This document shows, one piece after another, positions 57,193 to 64,000 of a DNA stretch of 64,000 bases. Location: contig NZ_AP022612.1 of NCBI RefSeq assembly GCF_010729895.1, positions 2,728,001-2,792,000 of the forward strand. Direction: 5' to 3'. Under the pieces are notes generated by a model. It did no database searches. It was not told the origin of the DNA and was given only the letters and a program-made list of their open reading frames with translations. This DNA comes from Mycolicibacterium confluentis. GTDB taxonomy: Bacteria; Actinomycetota; Actinomycetes; Mycobacteriales; Mycobacteriaceae. The position numbers and the translations under genes were made by a program. Within the stretch, counting starts at the first letter, position 1, and every line of letters starts with the position of its first letter.

Positions 57193-57761
57193 CTTGTGGG
57201 TCCTCCGTACGGGGCGATCTTCACGCCGTCCTCGCCGTCCTGTTCCACCAGGCGTACCTTGACGTTCTCGGCGCGCGAGGTGGGCACGTTCTTGCCGACG
57301 TAGTCGGCGCGGATCGGCAGTTCGCGGTGCCCGCGGTCGACCAGTACCGCCAACTGCACCGCCCGGGGGCGGCCGATGTCGCGCAGGGCGTCGAGCGCCG
57401 AGCGCACCGAGCGCCCGGAGTACAGGACGTCGTCGACCAGGATCACGAGGGCCCCGTCGATGCCGCCCTCCGGGATCGAGGTGTCCTCCAGGGGGCGGGG
57501 CGGCTTGGTGTTCAGGTCGTCGCGGTAGAGCGTGATGTCGAGGGCGCCGGTGGCCACCTGCACGCCGGAGAACTCGGCGATGTTGCGAGCCAGGCGGGAC
57601 GCCAGGATGACGCCGCGGGTGGGGATTCCCAGAAGAACCACGCGAGGCGCGTCGGCGCCGTCGAGCGCGGTCTTCTCGATGATCTGATGGGCGATGCGAG
57701 AGACGGTGCGACTGACGTCCGCGGGGGACATCAGTTCCCGGTCAATGTCTTCAGAGCCCAC
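57189..57761 (-). CDS. pyrR: Pyrimidine operon regulator PyrR
   Basis: A 190-residue phosphoribosyltransferase-fold RNA-binding regulator, often with weak uracil phosphoribosyltransferase activity. The PRPP loop is [13 protein letters not shown] (106-118). With UMP or UTP bound it binds a loop in pyr mRNA; in M. smegmatis this represses translation, as reported by Fields and Switzer. The leader carries such a loop overlapping the ribosome site. First gene of pyrR-B-C-x-carA-carB-pyrF. Confidence 0.96.
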   Translation of the reverse strand: MGSEDIDRELMSPADVSRTVSRIAHQIIEKTALDGADAPRVVLLGIPTRGVILASRLARNIAEFSGVQVATGALDITLYRDDLNTKPPRPLEDTSIPEGGIDGALVILVDDVLYSGRSVRSALDALRDIGRPRAVQLAVLVDRGHRELPIRADYVGKNVPTSRAENVKVRLVEQDGEDGVKIAPYGGPTR

Positions 57762-57773
57762 GAGTGAACCTGA

Positions 57774-57794
57774 CCTCCTTCTCCGCCTCTCTGG
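57774..57794 (-). promoter_or_regulatory. PyrR-binding loop over the pyrR ribosome site
   Basis: In the minus-strand RNA CCAGAGAGGC (57794-57785) is followed by GGAG and AAGGAGG (57780-57774). The CCAGAGAGGC core is the conserved PyrR-binding loop of Gram-positive pyr leaders. Here its 3' side runs into the Shine-Dalgarno sequence, which fits repression of translation rather than attenuation. Confidence 0.85.
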
Positions 57795-57841
57795 ACGGTC
57801 CGTTAAAGGATGTCGAACTGCCGGGCAGCTTAGCAGCCGTA

Positions 57842-57847
57842 AGTATC
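57842..57847 (-). promoter_or_regulatory. Candidate -10 of the pyr operon
   Basis: GATACT on the minus strand, giving a leader of about 73 bases that contains the PyrR loop. It shares four bases with the opposite-strand -10 of the methyltransferase gene. Confidence 0.55.
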
Positions 57848-57849
57848 CT
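57844..57849 (+). promoter_or_regulatory. Candidate -10, leaderless start of the methyltransferase gene
   Basis: TATCCT, seven bases before the ATG at 57857. It overlaps the pyr -10 on the other strand. Confidence 0.55.
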
Positions 57850-57856
57850 CGACTAA

Positions 57857-58471
57857 ATGACGGGAAGCCCGATCGACGACTTCGAAGCGCTCTATCGCAG
57901 CGGTGTTCCTGCCCCGTGGGACACCCACGGTCCGAAGGAGAACGTCATCGCCTGGCACGAGGCCGGACTGGTGCACGGTGAGGTGCTCGACATCGGCTGT
58001 GGCCTGGGAGACAACGCCATTTATCTGGCGCAGCAGGGGCACCGCGTGACGGGCTTGGACTTCGCCCCGACCGCGATCGCCACAGCCGAGGAGCGCGCCC
58101 GCGACGCCGGTGTGGAGGTCACCTTCGGTGTGGCAGACGCCACGAATCTCGACGGTCACGCGGGCGCGTTCGACACCGTCGTCGACAGCGGCTGCTATCA
58201 CTGCATCGACGACGACGCCAAGGCCGACTACGCCCGCGCCGTGCACCACGCCACCCGGCCCGGCGCGCCCCTGCTGCTGAGTGCGTTCTCCGACGCCAAC
58301 GCCGAAGCCGGGGAGTGGCCGCGGCCGATGGTCTCCGAGCAGACGCTGCTCCGCACGCTGCAGGACGCAGGTTGGCACGTCGCCTCGCTGGATACGGTCA
58401 CCATGCCGATCGACGAGGGCGAGACCGCGATCATGTGGTCAGTGCGCGCGCATCGTGGCCCAATAGCCTGA
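57857..58471 (+). CDS. Class I SAM-dependent methyltransferase
   Basis: A 204-residue small-molecule methyltransferase. SAM motif I is [11 protein letters not shown] (43-53), the acidic residue ending strand 2 is in VTGLDFAP, and motif II/III follow ([13 protein letters not shown]). The short N terminus with PWDTHGPKE resembles thiol/tellurite-type methyltransferases, so a small thiol or halide substrate is possible. The start is fixed by the -10 seven bases upstream. Divergent from pyrR, sharing promoter bases. Confidence 0.83.
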   Translation: MTGSPIDDFEALYRSGVPAPWDTHGPKENVIAWHEAGLVHGEVLDIGCGLGDNAIYLAQQGHRVTGLDFAPTAIATAEERARDAGVEVTFGVADATNLDGHAGAFDTVVDSGCYHCIDDDAKADYARAVHHATRPGAPLLLSAFSDANAEAGEWPRPMVSEQTLLRTLQDAGWHVASLDTVTMPIDEGETAIMWSVRAHRGPIA

Positions 58472-58505
58472 GCCCGGTCGCCTGAGCCCAGCAGTGTGAG
58501 ACCAG

Positions 58506-58511
58506 TAGCCT
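58506..58511 (+). promoter_or_regulatory. Candidate -10, leaderless start of the serine hydrolase gene
   Basis: TAGCCT, seven bases before the GTG at 58519, in the 47-bp gap after the methyltransferase gene. Confidence 0.55.
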
Positions 58512-58518
58512 GAACCGC

Positions 58519-59730
58519 GTGGTGAACCTCGACGGCAATGCCGCCTCCATTCGCGAGGCCTGTGATGCGGGTCTGTTGGCCGGGGCGGTGACCCTGGTCT
58601 GGCAGCGCGGAGAAGTGCTGCAGGTCAACGAGGTCGGTTATCGCGACATCGACGCCAACCTGCCGATGCAGCGCGACACCGTGTTCCGGATCGCGTCGAT
58701 GACCAAGCCCGTGACCATCGCGGCCGCCATGTGCCTGGTCGACGAGGGCCGACTGTCCCTGCGCGATCCCGTCACGCGGTGGCTGCCGGAGTTTTCCGAC
58801 ATGCGCGTGCTGACCGAGGTACGCGGCGCGCTGGAGAACACCGTGCCCGCCCGGCACCCCATCACGATCGACGATCTGATGACGCACCGCAGCGGGCTGG
58901 CCTACCAGTTCTCGGTGCCCGGCCCGGTCGCCCGTGCCTACGCCCGGCTTCCGATGCGCCAGGACCAGGACCGCTGGCTGGCCGAGTTGGCCGAACTGCC
59001 GCTCGTGCACCAACCCGGCGAGCAGCTGACCTACAGCCACGCCACCGACGTACTGGGCATCGTGCTGTCGCGGATCGAGGGCAAGCCGCTGCACGAGATC
59101 CTGTCCGAGCGCATCTTCGAACCGCTGGGCATGACCGACACCGGCTTCTTCCTCTCCCCCGAGTCGCGCCGGCGCGCGGCGACGATGTACCAGCTTGACG
59201 CCACGAACACGTTGAAGCACGACGTCATGGGACCGGCGCCCATTGCCGCGCCGCCGTTCTGCCAGGGTGGCGCGGGGCTGTGGTCGACGGTCGACGACTA
59301 CCTGAAGTTCGCGCGCATGCTTCTGCACAACGGCGCGCTCGACGGCACACGTGTCCTCTCCGAGGCGTCGGTGCGGGCGATGCGCACCGACCAGCTGACC
59401 GAGGCGCAGAAGAAGATCCCGTTCCTGGGCATGCCGTACTGGGTGGGCCGCGGGTTCGGGCTGAACCTGTCGGTGGTCACCGATGAGGCCAAGTCCGCGC
59501 CGCTGTTCGGGCCGGGCGGCGTGGGGTCGTTCACCTGGCCGGGTGCGTACGGCACGTGGTGGCAGGCCGATCCGGCCGCAGATCTGATCCTGATCTACCT
59601 GATCCAGAATGCGCCCGACCTGTCCCCCGACGTCGCGGCCTCGGCCGTGGCCGGCAACACCTCGCTGGCCGCGCTGCGCACCGCACAACCGCGGTTCGTC
59701 CGCCGCACCTACAAGGCGCTGGACCTCTAG
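58519..59730 (+). CDS. Beta-lactamase-fold serine hydrolase/esterase
   Basis: A 403-residue member of the class C beta-lactamase/esterase VIII group. The nucleophile motif is S60-M-T-K63 and the second motif is Y172-S-H, where true lactamases have YxN; the third region is WPGAYGTWW. No signal peptide, which argues for a cytosolic esterase rather than a drug-inactivating lactamase. It resembles LipL-type proteins of mycobacteria. Its stop shares CTAG with the convergent flavoenzyme gene. Confidence 0.85.
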   Translation: MVNLDGNAASIREACDAGLLAGAVTLVWQRGEVLQVNEVGYRDIDANLPMQRDTVFRIASMTKPVTIAAAMCLVDEGRLSLRDPVTRWLPEFSDMRVLTEVRGALENTVPARHPITIDDLMTHRSGLAYQFSVPGPVARAYARLPMRQDQDRWLAELAELPLVHQPGEQLTYSHATDVLGIVLSRIEGKPLHEILSERIFEPLGMTDTGFFLSPESRRRAATMYQLDATNTLKHDVMGPAPIAAPPFCQGGAGLWSTVDDYLKFARMLLHNGALDGTRVLSEASVRAMRTDQLTEAQKKIPFLGMPYWVGRGFGLNLSVVTDEAKSAPLFGPGGVGSFTWPGAYGTWWQADPAADLILIYLIQNAPDLSPDVAASAVAGNTSLAALRTAQPRFVRRTYKALDL

Positions 59731-60872
59731 ATCATCGCGATCGGGCTGACCTTGGCGCCGATCTCGGTGGCCCCGGCCAGTTCTCGGCTGACGTCGTAGT
59801 CGAACACGACGTGCCCGCAGATCACGTCGACGTCGCGTTTGGCCCGCTGCAGCGGATTGGCCAGAAACTGTGCGCTGGCACCTGAGGATTCGAGCAGGTC
59901 GGCGATCACCGCACGGGACTCGTGCACGATGTGCGCGGCGGCGGACCGGGCTGCGGCGCGTTCGGTGCGCGACACCGGCTCACCTGCGACCACCAACGCC
60001 TGAATGCGGGTCGTGGTGTGGTCGAGCAGGCCACGCAGCGCCGCGAGGCGCACTCGCGCGTCCCCCAGCCGGATCTGCGCCGAGGGCTGATCCTTCTGCG
60101 CCACACCGGAATACGCCAGCACGCGTTCGCTCAGGCGGGCGGCAAAGGCGTCCACCACCGCCTCGGCCGCACCGAAGGCCGGCATGGCGGCCACCAGCGA
60201 CAGCGCCGGAACCAGCGGCCACCGGTAGGTGTCGGCGTCGTGCAGGCCCGCCCCCGGCGCGGTGCCCCGGTAGACGTCGAACACCTTGACCAGGCGGTGC
60301 TGCGGCACAAAGACGTCGGTGACGACGACGTCGTTGGATCCGGTGGCCCGCATGCCCGCGGTGTGCCAGACGTCGACGACCTCCGCGTCGGACATCGGCA
60401 GCAGGGCCAGTGCGGGGAACAGATCGGCGCCCTCACCGCACAGTGCACCCACCATGATCCAGTCGGCGGCCATCACGCCCGTCGCCCATGACCACCGTCC
60501 CGTGATCCGGACTCCGCCGTCTGCCGGTTCGCCTCGCCCGGTCGGCGCCAACGGCGCGGGGCACAGCACCGGCCCGTCGGCGAAGACCTCGTCCTGCGCA
60601 CGTTCGTCGAACAGGGCCAGCATCCAGTTGTGCAATATGTAGAACCCCAATGTCCATGCGCTGGAGGCACATCCGTGTGCCATCCGCCTGATGGGGTCGA
60701 GGATTGCGGGAAAGTCCGCCTGCAGGCCCCCGTAGCGTTTGGGCAGCAGCAGGGTCGCCAGTCCCGAGGCACGGAAGTCGGCAATGGTCTGGTACGGGAC
60801 CTTGCGCAGATCCTCGGCCTCGGCCGCGCGTTCGCCGAGTGCGGTCACGAACTCATCGGTGAGCAGTGTCAT
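59727..60872 (-). CDS. Acyl-CoA-dehydrogenase-fold flavin monooxygenase (DszC/HsaA type)
   Basis: A 381-residue protein of the acyl-CoA dehydrogenase superfamily. The sequence pattern is that of the two-component flavin monooxygenases: GGLQADFPAI with MAHGCASSAWTLGF early, ITGRWSWATGVMAADW in the middle, and a helical C terminus. The catalytic Glu of true acyl-CoA dehydrogenases is not recognisable. It would use reduced flavin from a separate reductase, none being adjacent. The substrate is unknown; neighbours suggest organosulfur compounds. A palindrome at its promoter points to dedicated control. Confidence 0.82.
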   Translation of the reverse strand: MTLLTDEFVTALGERAAEAEDLRKVPYQTIADFRASGLATLLLPKRYGGLQADFPAILDPIRRMAHGCASSAWTLGFYILHNWMLALFDERAQDEVFADGPVLCPAPLAPTGRGEPADGGVRITGRWSWATGVMAADWIMVGALCGEGADLFPALALLPMSDAEVVDVWHTAGMRATGSNDVVVTDVFVPQHRLVKVFDVYRGTAPGAGLHDADTYRWPLVPALSLVAAMPAFGAAEAVVDAFAARLSERVLAYSGVAQKDQPSAQIRLGDARVRLAALRGLLDHTTTRIQALVVAGEPVSRTERAAARSAAAHIVHESRAVIADLLESSGASAQFLANPLQRAKRDVDVICGHVVFDYDVSRELAGATEIGAKVSPIAMI

Positions 60873-60885
60873 GCGGGCGACGCTA

Positions 60886-60903
60886 CCATACCTAAAGGTA
60901 TGG
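60886..60903. promoter_or_regulatory. Palindromic operator-like site before the flavoenzyme gene
   Basis: CCATACCT-AA-AGGTATGG: two perfect 8-base arms around an AA centre, 13 bp before the ATG at 60872. It overlaps a possible -10 (TATGGT at 60885-60890, minus strand), so a bound protein would block transcription. No regulator gene is adjacent inside the window. Confidence 0.65.
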
Positions 60904-60971
60904 AAATTGGTTCGGCGTGGTGGTGGGTGCGCTCGGACAACGCATCCCGACCACCAGCAGGGTCACCCAGA

Positions 60972-61001
60972 CCGGCGCAGTTCACAGTGGCACTGCGCCG
61001 G
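60972..61001. terminator. Hairpin downstream of the acetate-transporter-family gene
   Basis: Perfect 10-bp inverted repeat (60972-60981 and 60992-61001) with a 10-base loop, beginning 46 bp after the minus-strand stop at 61048. No U tract. It separates that gene from the downstream flavoenzyme gene. Confidence 0.55.
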
Positions 61002-61047
61002 GTCGAGCACACCTGGCGCCTGAGTGCATGGGCCTGGTCGAAAGGCG

Positions 61048-61680
61048 TCAGCTGAGCAGCGGCCTGCCCAGCGGCAGCGCCCGCCCGCCCGTCTCCTCCC
61101 ACAGCGCGGCGACGTAGAAGTACACGACGAACGCCACGAACAGGAACACGAACCACCCGCCGGCGACGGTCGCGGCCGAACTGCCGGTCAGCGTGCCGAT
61201 CAGCAGAAGCACCAACGCCACGTCGACCACCGCGAACAGCGCCGGGTACGTCCAGGGCAACCGCAGCGTCAGCACGGTCAGCAGCCCGATCACCAGCAGC
61301 CAACTGCCCAGCCACAGCGCGGTGGTCTGCGCGGCGGCCTCCGGCGCAATGCCGAACCAGTTGTGTGTCTGGCCCAGCGAGAGCACCGCGAAGCTGCCGT
61401 AGAACCCGAAGAACACGCCGTACACCGTGGCGTTGACGTTCTGCCCGAGTGCGGCCGCCCAGATCGTCGTGAGCAGCAGGCCGACCGCCGTGGCCGACAG
61501 GAGGATCGGCACGGGTGCCGCGGCCGCCGACACGATGCCGGTGTTGGTGAAACCCAGCCCGACCGCCCCGGCCAGCGTGAGCGGCAGTCCGAGAAGTCCC
61601 GGATTGCCCTGTGCCGCAGTGGGTTCTGCGGCCTCCTCCGCCCTGATAGTACCCAGTTCGCGATCCAAGGTGTCTGTCAT
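61048..61680 (-). CDS. GPR1/FUN34/YaaH-family transporter (acetate/succinate type)
   Basis: A 210-residue protein with six predicted membrane helices after a hydrophilic N terminus. NPGLLGLPLTLAGAVGLGFTN (given in part as NPGLLGLPL, from residue 26) matches the family's N-P-x-x-x-G-L signature; SLGQTHNWFG and YGVFFGFYGSFAVLSLG are also typical. Relatives (SatP) carry acetate or succinate with protons. The ATG follows AGGGGGA. It lies 11 bp after the MetE-like gene, so the two are probably co-transcribed. Confidence 0.85.
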   Translation of the reverse strand: MTDTLDRELGTIRAEEAAEPTAAQGNPGLLGLPLTLAGAVGLGFTNTGIVSAAAAPVPILLSATAVGLLLTTIWAAALGQNVNATVYGVFFGFYGSFAVLSLGQTHNWFGIAPEAAAQTTALWLGSWLLVIGLLTVLTLRLPWTYPALFAVVDVALVLLLIGTLTGSSAATVAGGWFVFLFVAFVVYFYVAALWEETGGRALPLGRPLLS

Positions 61681-61691
61681 ATCGTCCCCCT

Positions 61692-62738
61692 CTATCCGGT
61701 GAGTGCAGGCTGACGGGAGACGGCGTAGTCCTGCCACCCCACCAGCACCGCTTCCAGTTGTTCCGCCGAGTGCCGGCCCAGCCCGCACTCGGTGGAGATG
61801 CCGAATTCCGGCAGGAATTCGGCGGCCAGCGCGGCACGCTGACGGGCCCCCTCGGCGCCGTCCTCGGCGTGCAGGAGACCCAGGTAAAACTCGGTGTCCG
61901 GTTCGATGGCCAACTCGGCCAGCGGTCGCCAGTGCGCCCGTCGGTTCCACGCGGCCACCGTCGCGGCCTGGAACGCGTCGATCCGGCGCCGCACATGACG
62001 GGACAGTCCGTTGGCCAGCGTGACGATGGTCGACGCGTCCCGCGGCAGGATGTGCCTGCCACCGCGGGCGGCGGCCTCGGCGTCCGGCGGATCACCCATG
62101 AACGGCGAGGCGCCGAACTTCGAGTCGCCGTAGCACAGGTGGAACGTCAGGTGCGCGTCGTCGTGCACCCAGTCGGCCAGGCGGGCTGTCGCGGCGAAGA
62201 TTGCCTCCGGACCCGCGTACGGGTTGGGGAACCAGCCCTCGAGCGTCGCAAGTTCGATCGGCAGGTCCCACTGGATGGCCAGGTCCTGCGCCGGGATCTG
62301 CTGCTGCAGGGCCTCGACGCTCTCCCGCAGCCCCTGCTCGTAGGCCAGCGCGACCTCGGCCTGGGAGTCGAACTCGACGAAGAAGTTGGCCGCGTTGAAC
62401 GGTGTCGGGATCGACACCAGGAAACGCGATTCCGGCGCCAGCACACCGTTGTCGCGCGCCACGACGAACTTCGCGTAGGACTGCACCGCGGTGCTGTGGT
62501 AGTCGACATCACCGAACTTCACGGGTGTCCCCGGCTTGGTGCGCACCTTGCCGTCCACGACCTCGAGCGTCGGGTTGTTCAGGAACAGATCGGACTGCGT
62601 GAGCACCCAGTTGGCGCGGTCACCGGGTTCGCCGTCGGGCACCCTGGTCGCGCCGGGTTGAAGCCGCGAGCCGACGAGCGCGAACGCGTCCTCGACGGTC
62701 GGCACGTTGATACTGCCTGTGAGATAGAAACCGGACAT
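61692..62738 (-). CDS. Stand-alone MetE-like (cobalamin-independent methionine synthase-like) protein
   Basis: A 348-residue protein of the UROD/MetE-like barrel superfamily, about half the length of MetE and lacking its N-terminal duplicate. Zinc ligands appear kept: H200-L-C202 (TFHLCYGD) and C318 (STECGLG), matching the H-x-C and distant C of MetE. It may therefore transfer a methyl group to or from a thiol, but the substrate cannot be told. The surrounding SfnB-like and flavin monooxygenase genes suggest methylated sulfur compounds. Confidence 0.78.
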   Translation of the reverse strand: MSGFYLTGSINVPTVEDAFALVGSRLQPGATRVPDGEPGDRANWVLTQSDLFLNNPTLEVVDGKVRTKPGTPVKFGDVDYHSTAVQSYAKFVVARDNGVLAPESRFLVSIPTPFNAANFFVEFDSQAEVALAYEQGLRESVEALQQQIPAQDLAIQWDLPIELATLEGWFPNPYAGPEAIFAATARLADWVHDDAHLTFHLCYGDSKFGASPFMGDPPDAEAAARGGRHILPRDASTIVTLANGLSRHVRRRIDAFQAATVAAWNRRAHWRPLAELAIEPDTEFYLGLLHAEDGAEGARQRAALAAEFLPEFGISTECGLGRHSAEQLEAVLVGWQDYAVSRQPALTG

Positions 62739-62768
62739 CGGTGAAAACTCCTTTGTTCAAACGTGAAT

Positions 62769-64000
62769 TCAGAGCAGGACGCCCAGGCGGGGCGGTTTGG
62801 TGCCGTGCAGGGTGTGATTGCCCAGGTGGACGTACTTCCACCGGGCCGGGTCGTGCAGCGAATGGACTCGGACGTTGCGCCAGTGCCGGTCCAGTGCGTG
62901 CTTGCGGTCGGTCGCCGACGATCCGGCGAGTTCCAGTACACCGCTGGCGATCTCGACCGCGAACTCCTGGGCCAGCGCCTTGGCGGCGGCCACGTTCAGC
63001 GACGCCGCGGCGGCCGCCTCCCGGGTCAGCTCGGGCTCGGCCAGTGCCTTGTCGACCAGCGCAGCACCGCGTTCCAGCAGCGCCTCCAGCGCGTACAACC
63101 GGGCCGTGAGCTCACCGAAGCGGCGGATCACGTGAGGTTCGTCGGCGGCATTGTCGACACCGGCCTCGAACCACGGCCGGCTCTTGGTGCGGACGAACTG
63201 GGCGCCGTCCTCCAGTGCGGCGCGGGCGATGCCCACGTCGACCGCGGTGTGCAGGGCCTGGTCGAAGGCACCGAGCACCGAGGGGGCGGCCGTCACGGGA
63301 TCCGGATCGGGCCCCTCGTCGAGCACGAACGCGGCGTCGACCACGACGTTGTCGAACACCACCTCACCGCTGGCGGTGCCGCGCTGCCCGAACGACGACC
63401 AGCGATCCAGGTTCAGCGTGACGCCGGGGGCGTCGGGCCGCACGAACACGGTGGCACCGTGCGCGGGGTCGGTGTCGGGGATGCGCGCGGCCACGGCGAT
63501 CCAGGTGGCGCCGAGTGTGCCGGTGGCGTAGTACTTCGTGCCGTTGAGCACCCACGTGCCGTCGTCACGCCGCGCGACGGTGGTGAGCCGGTCCTGCGAC
63601 GTCCGGGTGCCGCGCTCGACCGTCGCGTTGCCCAACTGGGCGCCGGCCAAGATGTCTGCGTAGATTCCGGTGGCTGGCTGCTGGTCGCCGAGCCCCTCGA
63701 TCGCCGCCGAAAGCACGAAGTGCGACAACAACAACTGCCCCACCGCGGAGTCCGCAGCCGACAGGATCCGCAGCACCTCCACCGCAGTGGCGCGCGGCAG
63801 GCCCGGGCCGCCATGCGCGACCGGCACGATCACCGACAGCAGCCCCGACCCCGCCACCAGGGCGAGCGCCTCGGTGGGCCAGACGCCGTCGAGTTCACGC
63901 TGCACCGCACCCGCGGCCACCTCCGCGGCGACCTCATGCGCCACCCGCAGCGCCTCCTCGACACCGTCGATTCTCTGCGCAGCAGGGTGAACTTCAGTGA
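62769..64000 (-). CDS. SfnB-type flavin-dependent oxidoreductase (5' end beyond window)
   Basis: At least 410 residues of an acyl-CoA-dehydrogenase-fold protein. The frame stays open to the right edge, where TEVHPAAQRIDGVEEALRVA precedes the first in-window GTG at 63944; that stretch looks like a true N terminus, so the start lies outside. Motifs: GLLSVIVPVAHGGPG, GNATVERGTRT, NGTKYYATGTLGATW and the C-terminal RNVRVHSLHDPARWKYVHLG. These match SfnB/DszC-like flavoenzymes used to desulfurise sulfones and sulfonates. The MetE-like gene follows 30 bp downstream on the same strand. Confidence 0.83.
   Translation of the reverse strand, partial: TEVHPAAQRIDGVEEALRVAHEVAAEVAAGAVQRELDGVWPTEALALVAGSGLLSVIVPVAHGGPGLPRATAVEVLRILSAADSAVGQLLLSHFVLSAAIEGLGDQQPATGIYADILAGAQLGNATVERGTRTSQDRLTTVARRDDGTWVLNGTKYYATGTLGATWIAVAARIPDTDPAHGATVFVRPDAPGVTLNLDRWSSFGQRGTASGEVVFDNVVVDAAFVLDEGPDPDPVTAAPSVLGAFDQALHTAVDVGIARAALEDGAQFVRTKSRPWFEAGVDNAADEPHVIRRFGELTARLYALEALLERGAALVDKALAEPELTREAAAAASLNVAAAKALAQEFAVEIASGVLELAGSSATDRKHALDRHWRNVRVHSLHDPARWKYVHLGNHTLHGTKPPRLGVLL

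Noticed and set aside
58519..59730. An antibiotic-resistance beta-lactamase
   Set aside because: No signal peptide and the YxN motif is YSH; better read as an esterase-type relative.

Overview
The window is ordinary, high-GC core chromosome of an actinobacterium. It is almost certainly a rapidly growing mycobacterium (Mycolicibacterium, close to M. smegmatis as I recall those proteins). The marker genes are mycobacterial: mihF, lprG-p55, opcA beside zwf, a helicase-dead type PriA, and a pyr operon led by a PyrR-binding loop. Gene order follows, in reverse, what I remember of M. tuberculosis Rv1379-Rv1454. Differences are a ppc gene beside secG, a lutABC cluster, and no PE/PPE genes where H37Rv has them. 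I see no insertion sequence, prophage, CRISPR array, tRNA or rRNA.

Layout. 1-2213: partial ATP-grasp-like gene, qor, ctaB. 2214-8852: pentose-phosphate operon tkt-tal-zwf-opcA-pgl; from tal onward each gene overlaps the next by ATGA. 8855-15274: lutCBA lactate oxidation genes, a coiled-coil protein, a sulfotransferase, a DUF1214 protein and a TetR regulator. 15329-23074: ppc, secG, tpiA-pgk-gap and a family-2 glycosyltransferase. 23128-28104: uvrC-rapZ-yvcK-whiA. 28200-35404: riboflavin genes (ribH, ribBA, ribE, ribD), interrupted by lprG-p55, then rpe. 35401-42991: fmt-rsmB, lemA, a DUF2207 protein, priA and a YhhN-family protein. 43051-47981: lipI-like esterase, metK, coaBC, rpoZ, gmk, mihF. 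48481-57761: a secreted Gly/Pro-rich protein, then the pyrimidine operon pyrR-pyrB-pyrC-(membrane protein)-carA-carB-pyrF on the minus strand. 57857-64000: a methyltransferase, a serine hydrolase, and a right-hand group that looks like organosulfur scavenging (two DszC/SfnB-type flavoenzymes, a MetE-like protein and an acetate-transporter-family protein).

How the parts work together. The left half carries carbon flow: oxidative and non-oxidative pentose phosphate, lower glycolysis and PEP carboxylation. The middle supplies riboflavin, CoA, SAM and formyl-Met-tRNA, along with cell-wall and division control (yvcK/whiA) and excision repair (uvrC). The pyr operon supplies UMP.

The most notable signals are in the regulatory layer. 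About a dozen genes have a TANNNT-type -10 six or seven bases before an ATG/GTG, the signature of leaderless mRNAs. One pair (pyrR/methyltransferase) shares overlapping, oppositely directed -10 elements. The uvrC promoter resembles the DNA-damage (PafBC) promoter. A nested hairpin fills the carA-carB gap. A 26-bp hairpin between tpiA and secG has all its imperfections as G-U pairs in the minus-strand RNA only. I did not find a convincing wholly new system; the right-edge sulfur cluster is the best candidate for uncharacterised biology.
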